Positions 7,808 through 15,179 of a DNA stretch of 64,000 nucleotides are shown here, piece after piece. Origin of the DNA: RGIG995 sp045635765 (lineage in GTDB: Bacteria; Bacillota; Clostridia; Oscillospirales; UBA644). The notes under the pieces are model-generated. The model searched no databases. It was not told the origin of the DNA and worked only from the letters and a program-made list of their open reading frames with translations. The stretch spans positions 1 through 64,000 of the forward strand of contig JAZTWH010000026.1 of NCBI GenBank assembly GCA_045635765.1. Direction: 5' to 3'. The translations under genes and the position numbers were made by a program. Positions within the stretch are counted from its first letter, which is position 1. Each line of letters starts with the position of its first letter.

Positions 7808-8899
7808 ATGAAAAATCATAAATTCCGCGTAGGGATTATCGGTTGCGGAGGCATTGCCAACGGAAAGCATTTCCCTTCACTGAAGGCCCTTGCCGACGAG
7901 GTGGAGCTGGTTGCTTTTTGTGATATTATCGAAGAGCGTGCCCGGAAGGCCAAAGAGGAATACGGAACCGAGGATGCGAAGGTTTATACGGATTATCAAG
8001 AATTGTTGAAGGATGACAGCATTGACGTAATTCACGTCTGTACTCCCAACAAATCCCATGCTCCCATTTCCATTGCCGCCATGGAGGCCGGGAAGGACGT
8101 TCTGTGCGAAAAGCCCATGGCAAAGACTGCCGCCGAAGCAAAGGAGATGCTGGAAGCATCCAAGCGTACCGGCCGAAAGCTGACCATCGGCTATCAGACC
8201 CGTCAGAAGCCCGAAATGCAGTTGGTCAAGAAGATGGCGGAGGACGGAGCCTTCGGGCATATTTATTACGGAAAGGCCTTGGCTCTTCGTCGCCGTGCCG
8301 TTCCCACCTGGGGTGTATTTCTGAACGAAGAGGAGCAGGGCGGCGGACCGTTGATCGACATCGGAACCCATGCGTTGGATCTGACCCTTTGGACCATGAA
8401 CAACTACGAGGTCGCATCGGTGACGGGTAACGTTCATTACCAATTGCGGGGGAGAGAAAACGCCGCCAACGCGTGGGGCCCCTGGGACCCGAAAAAATAC
8501 ACCGTAGAAGATTCTGCCTTTGGTTTTATCAAGATGAAAAACGGGGCAACGATTATTTTGGAATCTTCCTGGGCCATCAACCTGCTGGATGCCAAGGAGA
8601 CCCAGTACGTCCTTGCCGGAACCGAGGCGGGGGTGGATTTCTCTGACGGAGTCCGAATCAACGGCGAGGAATATTCCCGGTTATATACTAAAACCATCGA
8701 CCTGAAAAAGGGCGGCGTTGCGTTCTTTGAAGGCCAGGAAGAGGAAAATCCGGCCGTGGCCGAAGCCCGTCAATGGTTTAAGGCTTTGCGGGAGGGCACC
8801 GACCCCTGCGTCCTGCCGGAGCAGGCTCTGGTGGTGTCTCAGGTTCTGGAGGCCATCTATCAGTCCCATAAGACCGGAAAGACTATTTATTTTGACTAA
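7808..8899 (+). CDS. Gfo/Idh/MocA-family NAD(P)-dependent oxidoreductase
   Basis: 363 residues, normal length. The N-terminal Rossmann fold shows VGIIGCGGIANGKH (8-21) and D39 after the second strand, suggesting NAD preference. The family motif CEKPMAKTAAEAKEM (about 99-113) carries the conserved Lys of the EKP motif, and GGGPLIDIGTHALDL (about 179-193) carries the catalytic-type Asp and His. Family members oxidise or reduce sugars, inositols and related polyols. The substrate cannot be read from sequence. It is a single-gene unit with its own extended -10 promoter and a terminator, so there is no pathway context. Confidence 0.88.
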   Translation: MKNHKFRVGIIGCGGIANGKHFPSLKALADEVELVAFCDIIEERARKAKEEYGTEDAKVYTDYQELLKDDSIDVIHVCTPNKSHAPISIAAMEAGKDVLCEKPMAKTAAEAKEMLEASKRTGRKLTIGYQTRQKPEMQLVKKMAEDGAFGHIYYGKALALRRRAVPTWGVFLNEEEQGGGPLIDIGTHALDLTLWTMNNYEVASVTGNVHYQLRGRENAANAWGPWDPKKYTVEDSAFGFIKMKNGATIILESSWAINLLDAKETQYVLAGTEAGVDFSDGVRINGEEYSRLYTKTIDLKKGGVAFFEGQEEENPAVAEARQWFKALREGTDPCVLPEQALVVSQVLEAIYQSHKTGKTIYFD

Positions 8900-8923
8900 T
8901 CGAATACAATCGATAAAACACAG

Positions 8924-8951
8924 CCACCAGGTTCCTGGTGGTTTTGTTTTT
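8924..8951 (+). terminator. Intrinsic terminator after the oxidoreductase gene
   Basis: Perfect stem CCACCAGG-TT-CCTGGTGG followed by TTTTGTTTTT. Confidence 0.9.
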
Positions 8952-8988
8952 AAAGGAAAATAAAAGAATCATATGAAGAAAATGGATG

Positions 8989-9016
8989 TTGCAAATTCTT
9001 TCCTCCGGGGCATAAT
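8989..9016 (+). promoter_or_regulatory. Promoter TTGCAA-16-CATAAT
   Basis: -35 TTGCAA at 8989-8994 and -10 CATAAT at 9011-9016, followed by the AAAGGAGG ribosome site of the LGFP-type gene. Confidence 0.55.
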
Positions 9017-9042
9017 AGAATTCGAAAGGAGGCTGATATGCC

Positions 9043-9816
9043 TTGAAAAAAATAATTCGAATTTTTGCTTTGGCAGTTTTGATCTCAGTATGTGCCGCCC
9101 TTCCTCTTGCGGCCCAAAAAACCGATTATCAGATCGGAGAATCTGAGGGCGGACTTCTGAACGACGGAAAATTAAAAGACGCCTTCCAGAAAGCCGTGGA
9201 CAAGTTTGAGGAATGGATGTACGAAGGGGTTCCGTCCGGCTACGTGACCCGTCAGGATGATTATTATATTCAGGAATATTCCGATAAAAATAATCAGACT
9301 GCCGCTATTTACGTAGGTTCGGACTACGGCTCCTACGTTTTGCGTGGACCGATCTATGAGCAATTGGATTCTATGGGCGGTCTGAAATCGGTAGGCCGTC
9401 CCGTATCCGACCCCTACGAGGTCAACGGAACCTGGTATCAGAATTTTGAAAACGGGTATGCCACCGTTGGCAAGGATTCCGGGAAAGCAGTCTTCACCCA
9501 GGGCGTTCACGTGGACCGCCAGGGCGGAACTGTTCCTCTGAATGTAACAGACAACGCCGGCGGCAACGGATCCGGCGACAGCGGAAACGGCAGCGGCAAC
9601 GGTTCCGGCAGCGGGGACGGCTTGTTGACCACCGATTCCAATTCCAATACCACAGACCGCAATGATCAAACGGTGTCGTCTCCCTCTCAGATGATCAGCG
9701 ACGTTGTAAGTGACGTGGAGGAGGGGGCCTCCAAATGGGGGATCTGGGTCTTCGTTATTCTGCTGGTTTTGGCGGTGGCGATTTTGGCAATTTATTGGTT
9801 TTTGAAGAAAAAATAA
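9043..9816 (+). CDS. LGFP-repeat-like envelope protein with signal peptide and C-terminal membrane anchor
   Basis: 257 residues from a TTG start (9043) placed ten bases after AAAGGAGG. An ATG at 9038 in another frame would make only Met-Pro-stop. Residues 1-24 form a signal peptide (KKIIRIFALAVLI... ALPLAAQ). The middle (about 95-160) has the LGFP-type pattern of aromatic and glycine positions (YVLRGPIYEQLDSMGGL, GRPVSDPY, WYQNFENGYATV). A Gly/Ser/Asn-rich linker (about 170-195) leads to a C-terminal helix (about 228-253) and KKK. LGFP repeats are thought to bind cell-wall polymers. A protein exported and anchored at its C-terminus fits a cell-surface role; function otherwise unknown. Confidence 0.65.
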   Translation: MKKIIRIFALAVLISVCAALPLAAQKTDYQIGESEGGLLNDGKLKDAFQKAVDKFEEWMYEGVPSGYVTRQDDYYIQEYSDKNNQTAAIYVGSDYGSYVLRGPIYEQLDSMGGLKSVGRPVSDPYEVNGTWYQNFENGYATVGKDSGKAVFTQGVHVDRQGGTVPLNVTDNAGGNGSGDSGNGSGNGSGSGDGLLTTDSNSNTTDRNDQTVSSPSQMISDVVSDVEEGASKWGIWVFVILLVLAVAILAIYWFLKKK

Positions 9817-9824
9817 CTTTGTTG

Positions 9825-9863
9825 TCCCTGTTTCCTCTTTTTGCGGAGACAGGGAACTTTTTA
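9825..9863 (+). terminator. Intrinsic terminator after the LGFP-type gene
   Basis: Stem TCCCTGT / ACAGGGA (9825-9831 with 9849-9855), inner pairing TCC/GGA, then CTTTTTA. Confidence 0.75.
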
Positions 9864-9964
9864 TTGATATTTTTGGAAAATACACAAAAAATAAAGGTGT
9901 CTTTCGGTTTTTGTTTCCTATCTCAATGTTCACAAAAATGTAAATCTTTTTCCGGTCCCTCCCC

Positions 9965-9993
9965 TTGAAAATGACCGGCGATTATAGTATAAT
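9965..9993 (+). promoter_or_regulatory. Promoter TTGAAA-17-TATAAT of the decarboxylase operon
   Basis: -35 TTGAAA at 9965-9970 and -10 TATAAT at 9988-9993. The transcript would carry about 75 bases of leader before the first gene. Confidence 0.8.
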
Positions 9994-10077
9994 GTATCAT
10001 GGAAGATACTGGAGAATCTTTCTTCTTTTTTACTCCAAATTGGTATGTAATTAAAATTTTTCAGGAGGATATAAACA

Positions 10078-11496
10078 ATGAAAGCTCAGGAAAAATTCGC
10101 TCAGATCCAAGCACTTCGCACCGAGATCGAGCGTAAACCCTCGTCTTTCTCCGGGAATACGGCCCGGGAACGGCTGACGATGCTTTTCGACGAAGGAACC
10201 TTCGTGGAAGTGGGTGCATTCGTCCGTCAGCGTCCCACCGAATACGGCTGTTCCCAGTCCCCCGAAGGGGTGGTTACCGGTTACGGTGCCGTAGACGGAG
10301 TTTTGGTCTTTGCCTTTGCTCAGGACCCTTCGGTGTCAAAGGGTGCCGTCAGTGAAATGCACGCACAAAAAATTAAGAATATCGTGCTTATGGCCATGAA
10401 GGCGGACGCTCCCGTGGTTTCCTTCCTGGATTCCTGCGGAATGTTGATCGGAGAAGGGATCGACGCCTTGTCCGGGTACGGGGAGATTCTTTCTCTGTGC
10501 AGTGAAATGCAGGGTGTGATTCCTCACGTTTGCGTGGTCAACGGCGTGTGTGCCGGAGCAATGTCCTTCCTTCCCGCCTTTGCGGATTATACGGTGATGC
10601 ATAAAAATGCGGAGCTGTTCCTTTCGTCTCCCTCGGTGGTCCAGGCTCGGCTGGGGCAGAAAACCGGGGACGCCAATTCCGCCTACGAGGCAGGGCTTGC
10701 TTCCGTCATTTGTGATGCTGATGAAGAGGCCGCCCAAGCCGTAAAGGCCTTTTTCAATGCTTTTGGGGCCATCGAAAATAAGGACGACGTGAACCGTCTT
10801 ACTCCTGAAATCGCCGATCTCATTTCTGTGGAGGGCTACGACGTTTCCAAGGTAGTGTCTCAAATTGCCGACGGCGGAAGAATGGTGGAATTTTCCGGCG
10901 GATACGCCAAAAATATCGTCACCGGCCTGATTCACCTGGACGGAACCCCCTGCGGCATCATCGCCAACAATCCGGCGGTGTCCGACGGAGATCTGAATTC
11001 TGCCGCGTGCGATAAGGCCTCCAAATTCATCGAATTTTGTGATAACTATGACATCCCGGTCATTACCTTGGTGGATACCAACGGGTTTGGGGTGGAAGTG
11101 GGAGCCAACATCTCTGAATCCGCCCGCCTCGTTTCTGCTTACGCCGACTCCGATGGGGTGAAGATCACCTTGATCACCGGTCGGGCTTACGGTGCCGGGT
11201 ATCTCTCTATGGGGGCCAAGCACACCGGTGCAGACGTGGTCCTTGCATACCCCACCGCCCAGATCGCTCCTCTGCCTGCGGACACCGGTGCCGTGTTCTT
11301 GGGAGAAAAGGCTATCGTGGAATCGGAGGATCCCGTGGCTACCCGGAAGGAACTGATTTCTTCTTATTCGGAAATGATGGCTTCTCCCTTGCAAGCGGCC
11401 CGGAGAGGGCACGTGGACGATATTATCGACGTGGCCACCACCCGTCAGCTGTTGATCAGCTCTCTGAACGTCTTTTTACAGGAAGGGGATCTGTGA
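10078..11496 (+). CDS. Acyl-CoA carboxyltransferase (12S / MmdA-like) of an Na+-decarboxylase complex
   Basis: 472 residues of the carboxyl_trans family, the crotonase-like fold used by propionyl-CoA carboxylase beta, methylmalonyl-CoA decarboxylase alpha and the transcarboxylase 12S subunit. Visible features: the N-terminal TARERLTMLFDEGTFVE motif, VVNGVCAGAMSFLPAFAD and TGRAYGAGYLSMGAKHTGAD (the two oxyanion-hole regions) and a C-terminal ATRKELISSY region. It would move carboxyl between a malonyl-type CoA ester and biotin. It is shorter than PccB-type subunits (about 510) and starts after a clear promoter. Its stop codon overlaps the next gene (TGATG). Whether the CoA substrate is methylmalonyl-CoA or malonyl-CoA is not decidable here. 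Confidence 0.85.
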   Translation: MKAQEKFAQIQALRTEIERKPSSFSGNTARERLTMLFDEGTFVEVGAFVRQRPTEYGCSQSPEGVVTGYGAVDGVLVFAFAQDPSVSKGAVSEMHAQKIKNIVLMAMKADAPVVSFLDSCGMLIGEGIDALSGYGEILSLCSEMQGVIPHVCVVNGVCAGAMSFLPAFADYTVMHKNAELFLSSPSVVQARLGQKTGDANSAYEAGLASVICDADEEAAQAVKAFFNAFGAIENKDDVNRLTPEIADLISVEGYDVSKVVSQIADGGRMVEFSGGYAKNIVTGLIHLDGTPCGIIANNPAVSDGDLNSAACDKASKFIEFCDNYDIPVITLVDTNGFGVEVGANISESARLVSAYADSDGVKITLITGRAYGAGYLSMGAKHTGADVVLAYPTAQIAPLPADTGAVFLGEKAIVESEDPVATRKELISSYSEMMASPLQAARRGHVDDIIDVATTRQLLISSLNVFLQEGDL

Positions 11497-11906
11497 TGAC
11501 CAATTTCCTTGCTTATTCCACAGAGGTTCCCCAAAACCTTCCCGGGCAGATCGGATACGGGCTGGGCGTGACCGCCATCGGAGTGGTCATCGTGTTCGTC
11601 GTATTGATTTTGATCATGTTCGTTATCTATTTGTTCCAGTCTGTTTTTGGACAACGTTCCAAGCCCGAGGAGAGCCAAAGGGGAGAGGATAAGGGATCAA
11701 CCCCCGATCCCGTCGCTTCTTCCGACCCTTCCATGGTTCCTGCCTCTGCCGGGAAGGAAGAAGAGCTGGTGGCCGCCATTGCCGCCGCTACGGCCATGGT
11801 CCAGGAGGAACTGATCGTGGTGCTGGCCGCCGCCGTTGCCGCCCAGGAGGGCTGTGACCCGGCCTCTTCCCGGTATCGGATTCGGTCCTTCCGCCGTATT
11901 TTGTAA
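11496..11906 (+). CDS. OadG-like gamma subunit of the Na+-pumping decarboxylase
   Basis: About 136 residues; ATG at 11496 overlaps the stop of the upstream carboxyltransferase (a GTG three bases earlier is also possible). One membrane helix (about 22-48) is followed by a polar Ser/Pro-rich linker and a short second segment rich in Ala, Val and Glu (AAIAAATAMVQEELIVVLAAA). This matches the gamma subunit of oxaloacetate and methylmalonyl-CoA decarboxylases, which ties the alpha, beta and biotin parts together at the membrane. Identification rests on size, topology and position. Confidence 0.75.
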   Translation: MTNFLAYSTEVPQNLPGQIGYGLGVTAIGVVIVFVVLILIMFVIYLFQSVFGQRSKPEESQRGEDKGSTPDPVASSDPSMVPASAGKEEELVAAIAAATAMVQEELIVVLAAAVAAQEGCDPASSRYRIRSFRRIL

Positions 11907-11953
11907 AATTTTTTGTTGAAATAAATCTTTAAATTGGAAAGGAATCAAAGATC

Positions 11954-12361
11954 ATGAAAAAGTATAACATCACCGTCAATGGAACTACCTATGAAGTTTT
12001 CGTGGAAGACGCCGGCGTCGTTGCCGCTGCTCCCGTTGCCGCACCCGTGGCTGCACCCGTGGCTGCTCCTGCTCCCGCGGCTGCTCCTGCTCCCGTTACC
12101 CCCGCTGCATCTGCCGCACCTGCTGCTCCCGCGGCAGCACCTGCCGATGCGGAACCCGTAAAGGCTCCCATGCCCGGCAATATTATGAAGGTCAACGTGA
12201 AGGTTGGGGATGCTGTAAAGAAGGGTGACACCCTGTGCGTTTTGGAAGCCATGAAGATGGAGAATGATATTAAGGCCGGCAAAGACGGTACCGTTGCCGC
12301 CGTTCACGTCAATCAGGGTGCTACTGTTAATACCGGAGATCTGCTGGTTTCTCTTTCCTGA
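11954..12361 (+). CDS. Biotin carrier protein (biotinyl domain with Ala/Pro-rich linker)
   Basis: 135 residues. Residues 1-20 are the short N-terminal strand region (KKYNITVNGTTYEV). Residues about 22-67 are an extremely Ala/Pro-rich flexible linker. Residues about 68-135 are a biotinyl domain with PMPGNI, the biotinylation motif EAMKM and the tail VNTGDLLVSL. The Lys of EAMKM carries biotin, which swings between the carboxyltransferase sites and the membrane decarboxylase. It corresponds to the 1.3S subunit of transcarboxylase or the delta/gamma part of methylmalonyl-CoA decarboxylase. The Ala/Pro linker DNA is internally repetitive (GCNCCNGTNGC-type units). Confidence 0.93.
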   Translation: MKKYNITVNGTTYEVFVEDAGVVAAAPVAAPVAAPVAAPAPAAAPAPVTPAASAAPAAPAAAPADAEPVKAPMPGNIMKVNVKVGDAVKKGDTLCVLEAMKMENDIKAGKDGTVAAVHVNQGATVNTGDLLVSLS

Positions 12362-12396
12362 TTTTTTTGGCAAAATCTTAGGAAAGGATTGATTTT

Positions 12397-13581
12397 ATGA
12401 CGGAAATCATCGAAGTCCTGAAAGGCTTTGCCCTGGAGTCGGGGGTTGCTCAGTTTTTTGTAGAAGGCGGATGGAAAAGTCTGGTGATGATCGCCATTTC
12501 CTGCGTTTTGATCTATCTTGCCATTGCCCGGAAATTTGAGCCTCTTCTGTTGCTCCCCATTGCGTTCGGGATGCTTTTGACCAATCTGCCCATCTCCGGG
12601 CTGATGCACATGGATTATTTTGAGGGCGGTGCCGTGGATATGGGCAAAATCATTGCCCACGGCGGTTTGTTTGACTGGCTGTATTTGGGAGTGAAGTTCG
12701 GCATCTATCCCCCCTTGATTTTCTTGGGCGTGGGTGCCATGACCGACTTTACCCCGCTGATTGCCAATCCCAAGAGTATACTTTTGGGGGCCGCCGCACA
12801 AGTGGGAATTTTTGCCACCTTTATTATTGCCATTTGTCTTGGATTTACGCCGGCGGAGGCTTCTTCCATTGGGATTATCGGCGGTGCCGATGGTCCTACG
12901 GCCATCCTGGTCACTAAGACCTTGGCCCCCCATCTGTTGGGTGCCATCGCTGTTGCGGCCTACTCCTATATGGCCCTCGTTCCCATTATCCAACCTCCCA
13001 TTATGAAGGCCCTGACCACCAAGAAGGAACGGATGGTTCGTATGGATAATCTCCGTCCCGTCTCGAAGCTGGAGAAGATTCTCTTTCCCATTGTGGTGAC
13101 CGTCGTGGTCATTCTGATCATTCCCGATTCCGCTTCGCTGGTAGGGATGCTGATGCTGGGGAATCTTGCAAAGGAAAGCGGTGTGGTGGACCGGATCAGT
13201 AAGACTGCCCAAAACGAATTGATGAACATCATTACCATTTTCCTGGGCTTGACCGTAGGTGCCACCGCAAAGGCGGACAACTTTTTGAGTGAAAAAACCT
13301 TCCTGATCATCCTGATGGGACTGTTTGCCTTCTGCCTGGCGACCGCCGCAGGGGTTTTGTTCGGCAAGCTGATGTGCTGGGCTACCAAAGGAAAGGTCAA
13401 CCCCCTGATCGGTGCCGCCGGCGTTTCCGCCGTTCCCATGGCTGCCCGGGTGGCCAATGTGGTGGGACAGAAGGAGGATCCTTCCAACTTCCTTCTGATG
13501 CACGCCATGGGGCCCAACGTAGCAGGGGTCATCGGATCCGCCGTTGCGGCCGGGGTATTCCTGAATATGTTCGGTGCTTAA
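12397..13581 (+). CDS. Na+-translocating decarboxylase beta subunit (OadB family)
   Basis: 394 residues with about ten membrane helices. The Na+-binding signature GIIGGADGPTAI (about 166-177) contains the essential Asp, and the C-terminal NVVGQKEDPSNFLLMHAMGP segment is diagnostic of OadB/MmdB/GcdB proteins. The subunit decarboxylates carboxybiotin and exports Na+. It follows the biotin carrier by 35 bases and precedes the 5S-type subunit by 23. The family cannot separate oxaloacetate from methylmalonyl or glutaconyl systems, because beta acts on carboxybiotin. Confidence 0.95.
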   Translation: MTEIIEVLKGFALESGVAQFFVEGGWKSLVMIAISCVLIYLAIARKFEPLLLLPIAFGMLLTNLPISGLMHMDYFEGGAVDMGKIIAHGGLFDWLYLGVKFGIYPPLIFLGVGAMTDFTPLIANPKSILLGAAAQVGIFATFIIAICLGFTPAEASSIGIIGGADGPTAILVTKTLAPHLLGAIAVAAYSYMALVPIIQPPIMKALTTKKERMVRMDNLRPVSKLEKILFPIVVTVVVILIIPDSASLVGMLMLGNLAKESGVVDRISKTAQNELMNIITIFLGLTVGATAKADNFLSEKTFLIILMGLFAFCLATAAGVLFGKLMCWATKGKVNPLIGAAGVSAVPMAARVANVVGQKEDPSNFLLMHAMGPNVAGVIGSAVAAGVFLNMFGA

Positions 13582-13604
13582 TCTGATAGAAAGGTAATTT
13601 AGAT

Positions 13605-14993
13605 ATGAGTCAAGTTAAAATTACGGAAACCATTCTCCGGGACGCCCATCAGTCTCTGGTTGCTACTCGTATGACCCTGGACGAGATGCTTCCCGCCCTG
13701 GAATTGTTGGACAACGCCGGATACAACGCGTTGGAGGCCTGGGGCGGTGCTACCTTCGATTCCTGCCTTCGGTTTTTGGATGAAGATCCCTGGCAGAGAC
13801 TTCGCACTATCCGGGATCACGTAAAAAACACCAAATTGCAAATGCTTCTGCGGGGACAAAATCTGCTGGGGTATCGGAACTATTCCGACGACGTAGTGGA
13901 ATATTTCGTTCAGAAATCCCTTGCCAACGGCATCGACGTGATCCGTATCTTCGATGCTCTCAACGACCCCCGGAATCTGAATACGGCCGTCAAGGCGGCG
14001 GTGAAGGAGGGCGGCCACGTTCAGGCGGCCTTCAGTTACACCCTTTCCCCTGTGCATAACACCGAATCCTTCGTCAAGTTTGCCAAGCAGCTGGAGGAAA
14101 TGGGAGCATCGTCCATTTGTGTCAAGGACATGGCCGGTCTGCTGATCCCCTATACCACCTACGAGCTGATTAAGGCCCTGAAGGAGAACGTTAAGATTCC
14201 CATCGAGCTTCACACCCACTACACCACCGGCATGGCGTCGATGGTGTTGATGAAGGCCGTGGAGGCGGGGGTGGATATTATCGACACTGCCCTTTCCCCC
14301 TTGTCTATGGGCACCTCTCAGCCTTCTACCGAGGTGATGGTGGCCGCCCTTCAGGGGACTCAATACGATACCGGCCTGGACCTGAACGTGCTCAACGAGG
14401 CGGCAAAGGTCTTTGCTCCCCTCCGAGAGAAATACCTCAAAAGCGGGCTTCTCAATCCCAAGGTCATGGGGGTTGACGTCAACGGCCTTTTGTATCAGGT
14501 CCCCGGCGGAATGTTGTCCAACCTGGTCTCCCAGTTGAAGCAAATGGGACAGGAAGACAAATATCAGGCCGTTCTCGAGGAGGTTCCCCGGGTCCGTGCC
14601 GACGCCGGATACCCGCCCCTGGTGACTCCCACCTCCCAGATCGTGGGGACCCAGGCGGTGTTCAACGTGATCTTCGGCCGTTATCAGAACGTTTCCAAGG
14701 AATTCCGCGGCCTGGTCAAGGGAGAATACGGCAAAACTCCCGTGGAAATCGACCCCCAATTCCGCAAGCAGATTTTGGGCGACGAAGAGCCCATCACCTG
14801 CCGTCCCGCGGATCTGATCGCCCCCGAATTGGAAACTCTGAGAGAAAAGGTGAAGCAATACGAAGAGCAGCCGGAGGACGTCCTTTCCTACGCTCTGTTT
14901 GAACAGGTTGCCACCAAGTTCTTCCAGAACCGGCAGGCGAAAAAGTACGGCGTTGACTCCGTTCACGGGGCCGACGGCGTCCATCCCGTTTGA
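13605..14993 (+). CDS. oadA: Oxaloacetate decarboxylase alpha / transcarboxylase 5S-type carboxyltransferase
   Basis: 462 residues. The start ETILRDAHQSLVATRM is the HMGL-like TIM-barrel opening with the metal-binding Asp. Also visible are GGATFDSCLRF, the RGQNLLGYRNYSDD region, the IELHTHYTTGMASM metal-ligand histidines (HTH) and VCVKDMAGLL-type Lys (SICVKDMAGLL). There is no C-terminal biotin domain; biotin comes from the separate carrier protein. The enzyme would transfer carboxyl from oxaloacetate to biotin (or from biotin to pyruvate). It ends the operon in a clear terminator. Confidence 0.92.
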   Translation: MSQVKITETILRDAHQSLVATRMTLDEMLPALELLDNAGYNALEAWGGATFDSCLRFLDEDPWQRLRTIRDHVKNTKLQMLLRGQNLLGYRNYSDDVVEYFVQKSLANGIDVIRIFDALNDPRNLNTAVKAAVKEGGHVQAAFSYTLSPVHNTESFVKFAKQLEEMGASSICVKDMAGLLIPYTTYELIKALKENVKIPIELHTHYTTGMASMVLMKAVEAGVDIIDTALSPLSMGTSQPSTEVMVAALQGTQYDTGLDLNVLNEAAKVFAPLREKYLKSGLLNPKVMGVDVNGLLYQVPGGMLSNLVSQLKQMGQEDKYQAVLEEVPRVRADAGYPPLVTPTSQIVGTQAVFNVIFGRYQNVSKEFRGLVKGEYGKTPVEIDPQFRKQILGDEEPITCRPADLIAPELETLREKVKQYEEQPEDVLSYALFEQVATKFFQNRQAKKYGVDSVHGADGVHPV

Positions 14994-15007
14994 GTTGAAA
15001 CAGTTTA

Positions 15008-15037
15008 TACCGGACTCGATTTGGGTCCGGTATTTTT
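15008..15037 (+). terminator. Intrinsic terminator of the decarboxylase operon
   Basis: TACCGGAC / GTCCGGTA stem with a nine-base loop and a T-run. Confidence 0.9.
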
Positions 15038-15105
15038 GTATACAGAAAACTACGCAATAGTCGCTTGGTTTTCTGTAATACGCTATGCGGGGGATCAATA
15101 TTTTC

Positions 15106-15134
15106 TTGACAAAAACGGGGAATTATGGTAAAAT
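15106..15134 (+). promoter_or_regulatory. Promoter TTGACA-17-TAAAAT of the ABC exporter
   Basis: -35 TTGACA at 15106-15111 and -10 TAAAAT at 15129-15134, 46 bases before the ATG. Confidence 0.8.
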
Positions 15135-15179
15135 AAAAGAACAATAAAATTTCATTGAATCCCGGAAAGGGGGAACCCC

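Noticed and set aside
13599..15098. 499-codon minus-strand frame opposite the 5S subunit gene
   Set aside because: Antisense shadow; the plus-strand protein is clearly conserved.
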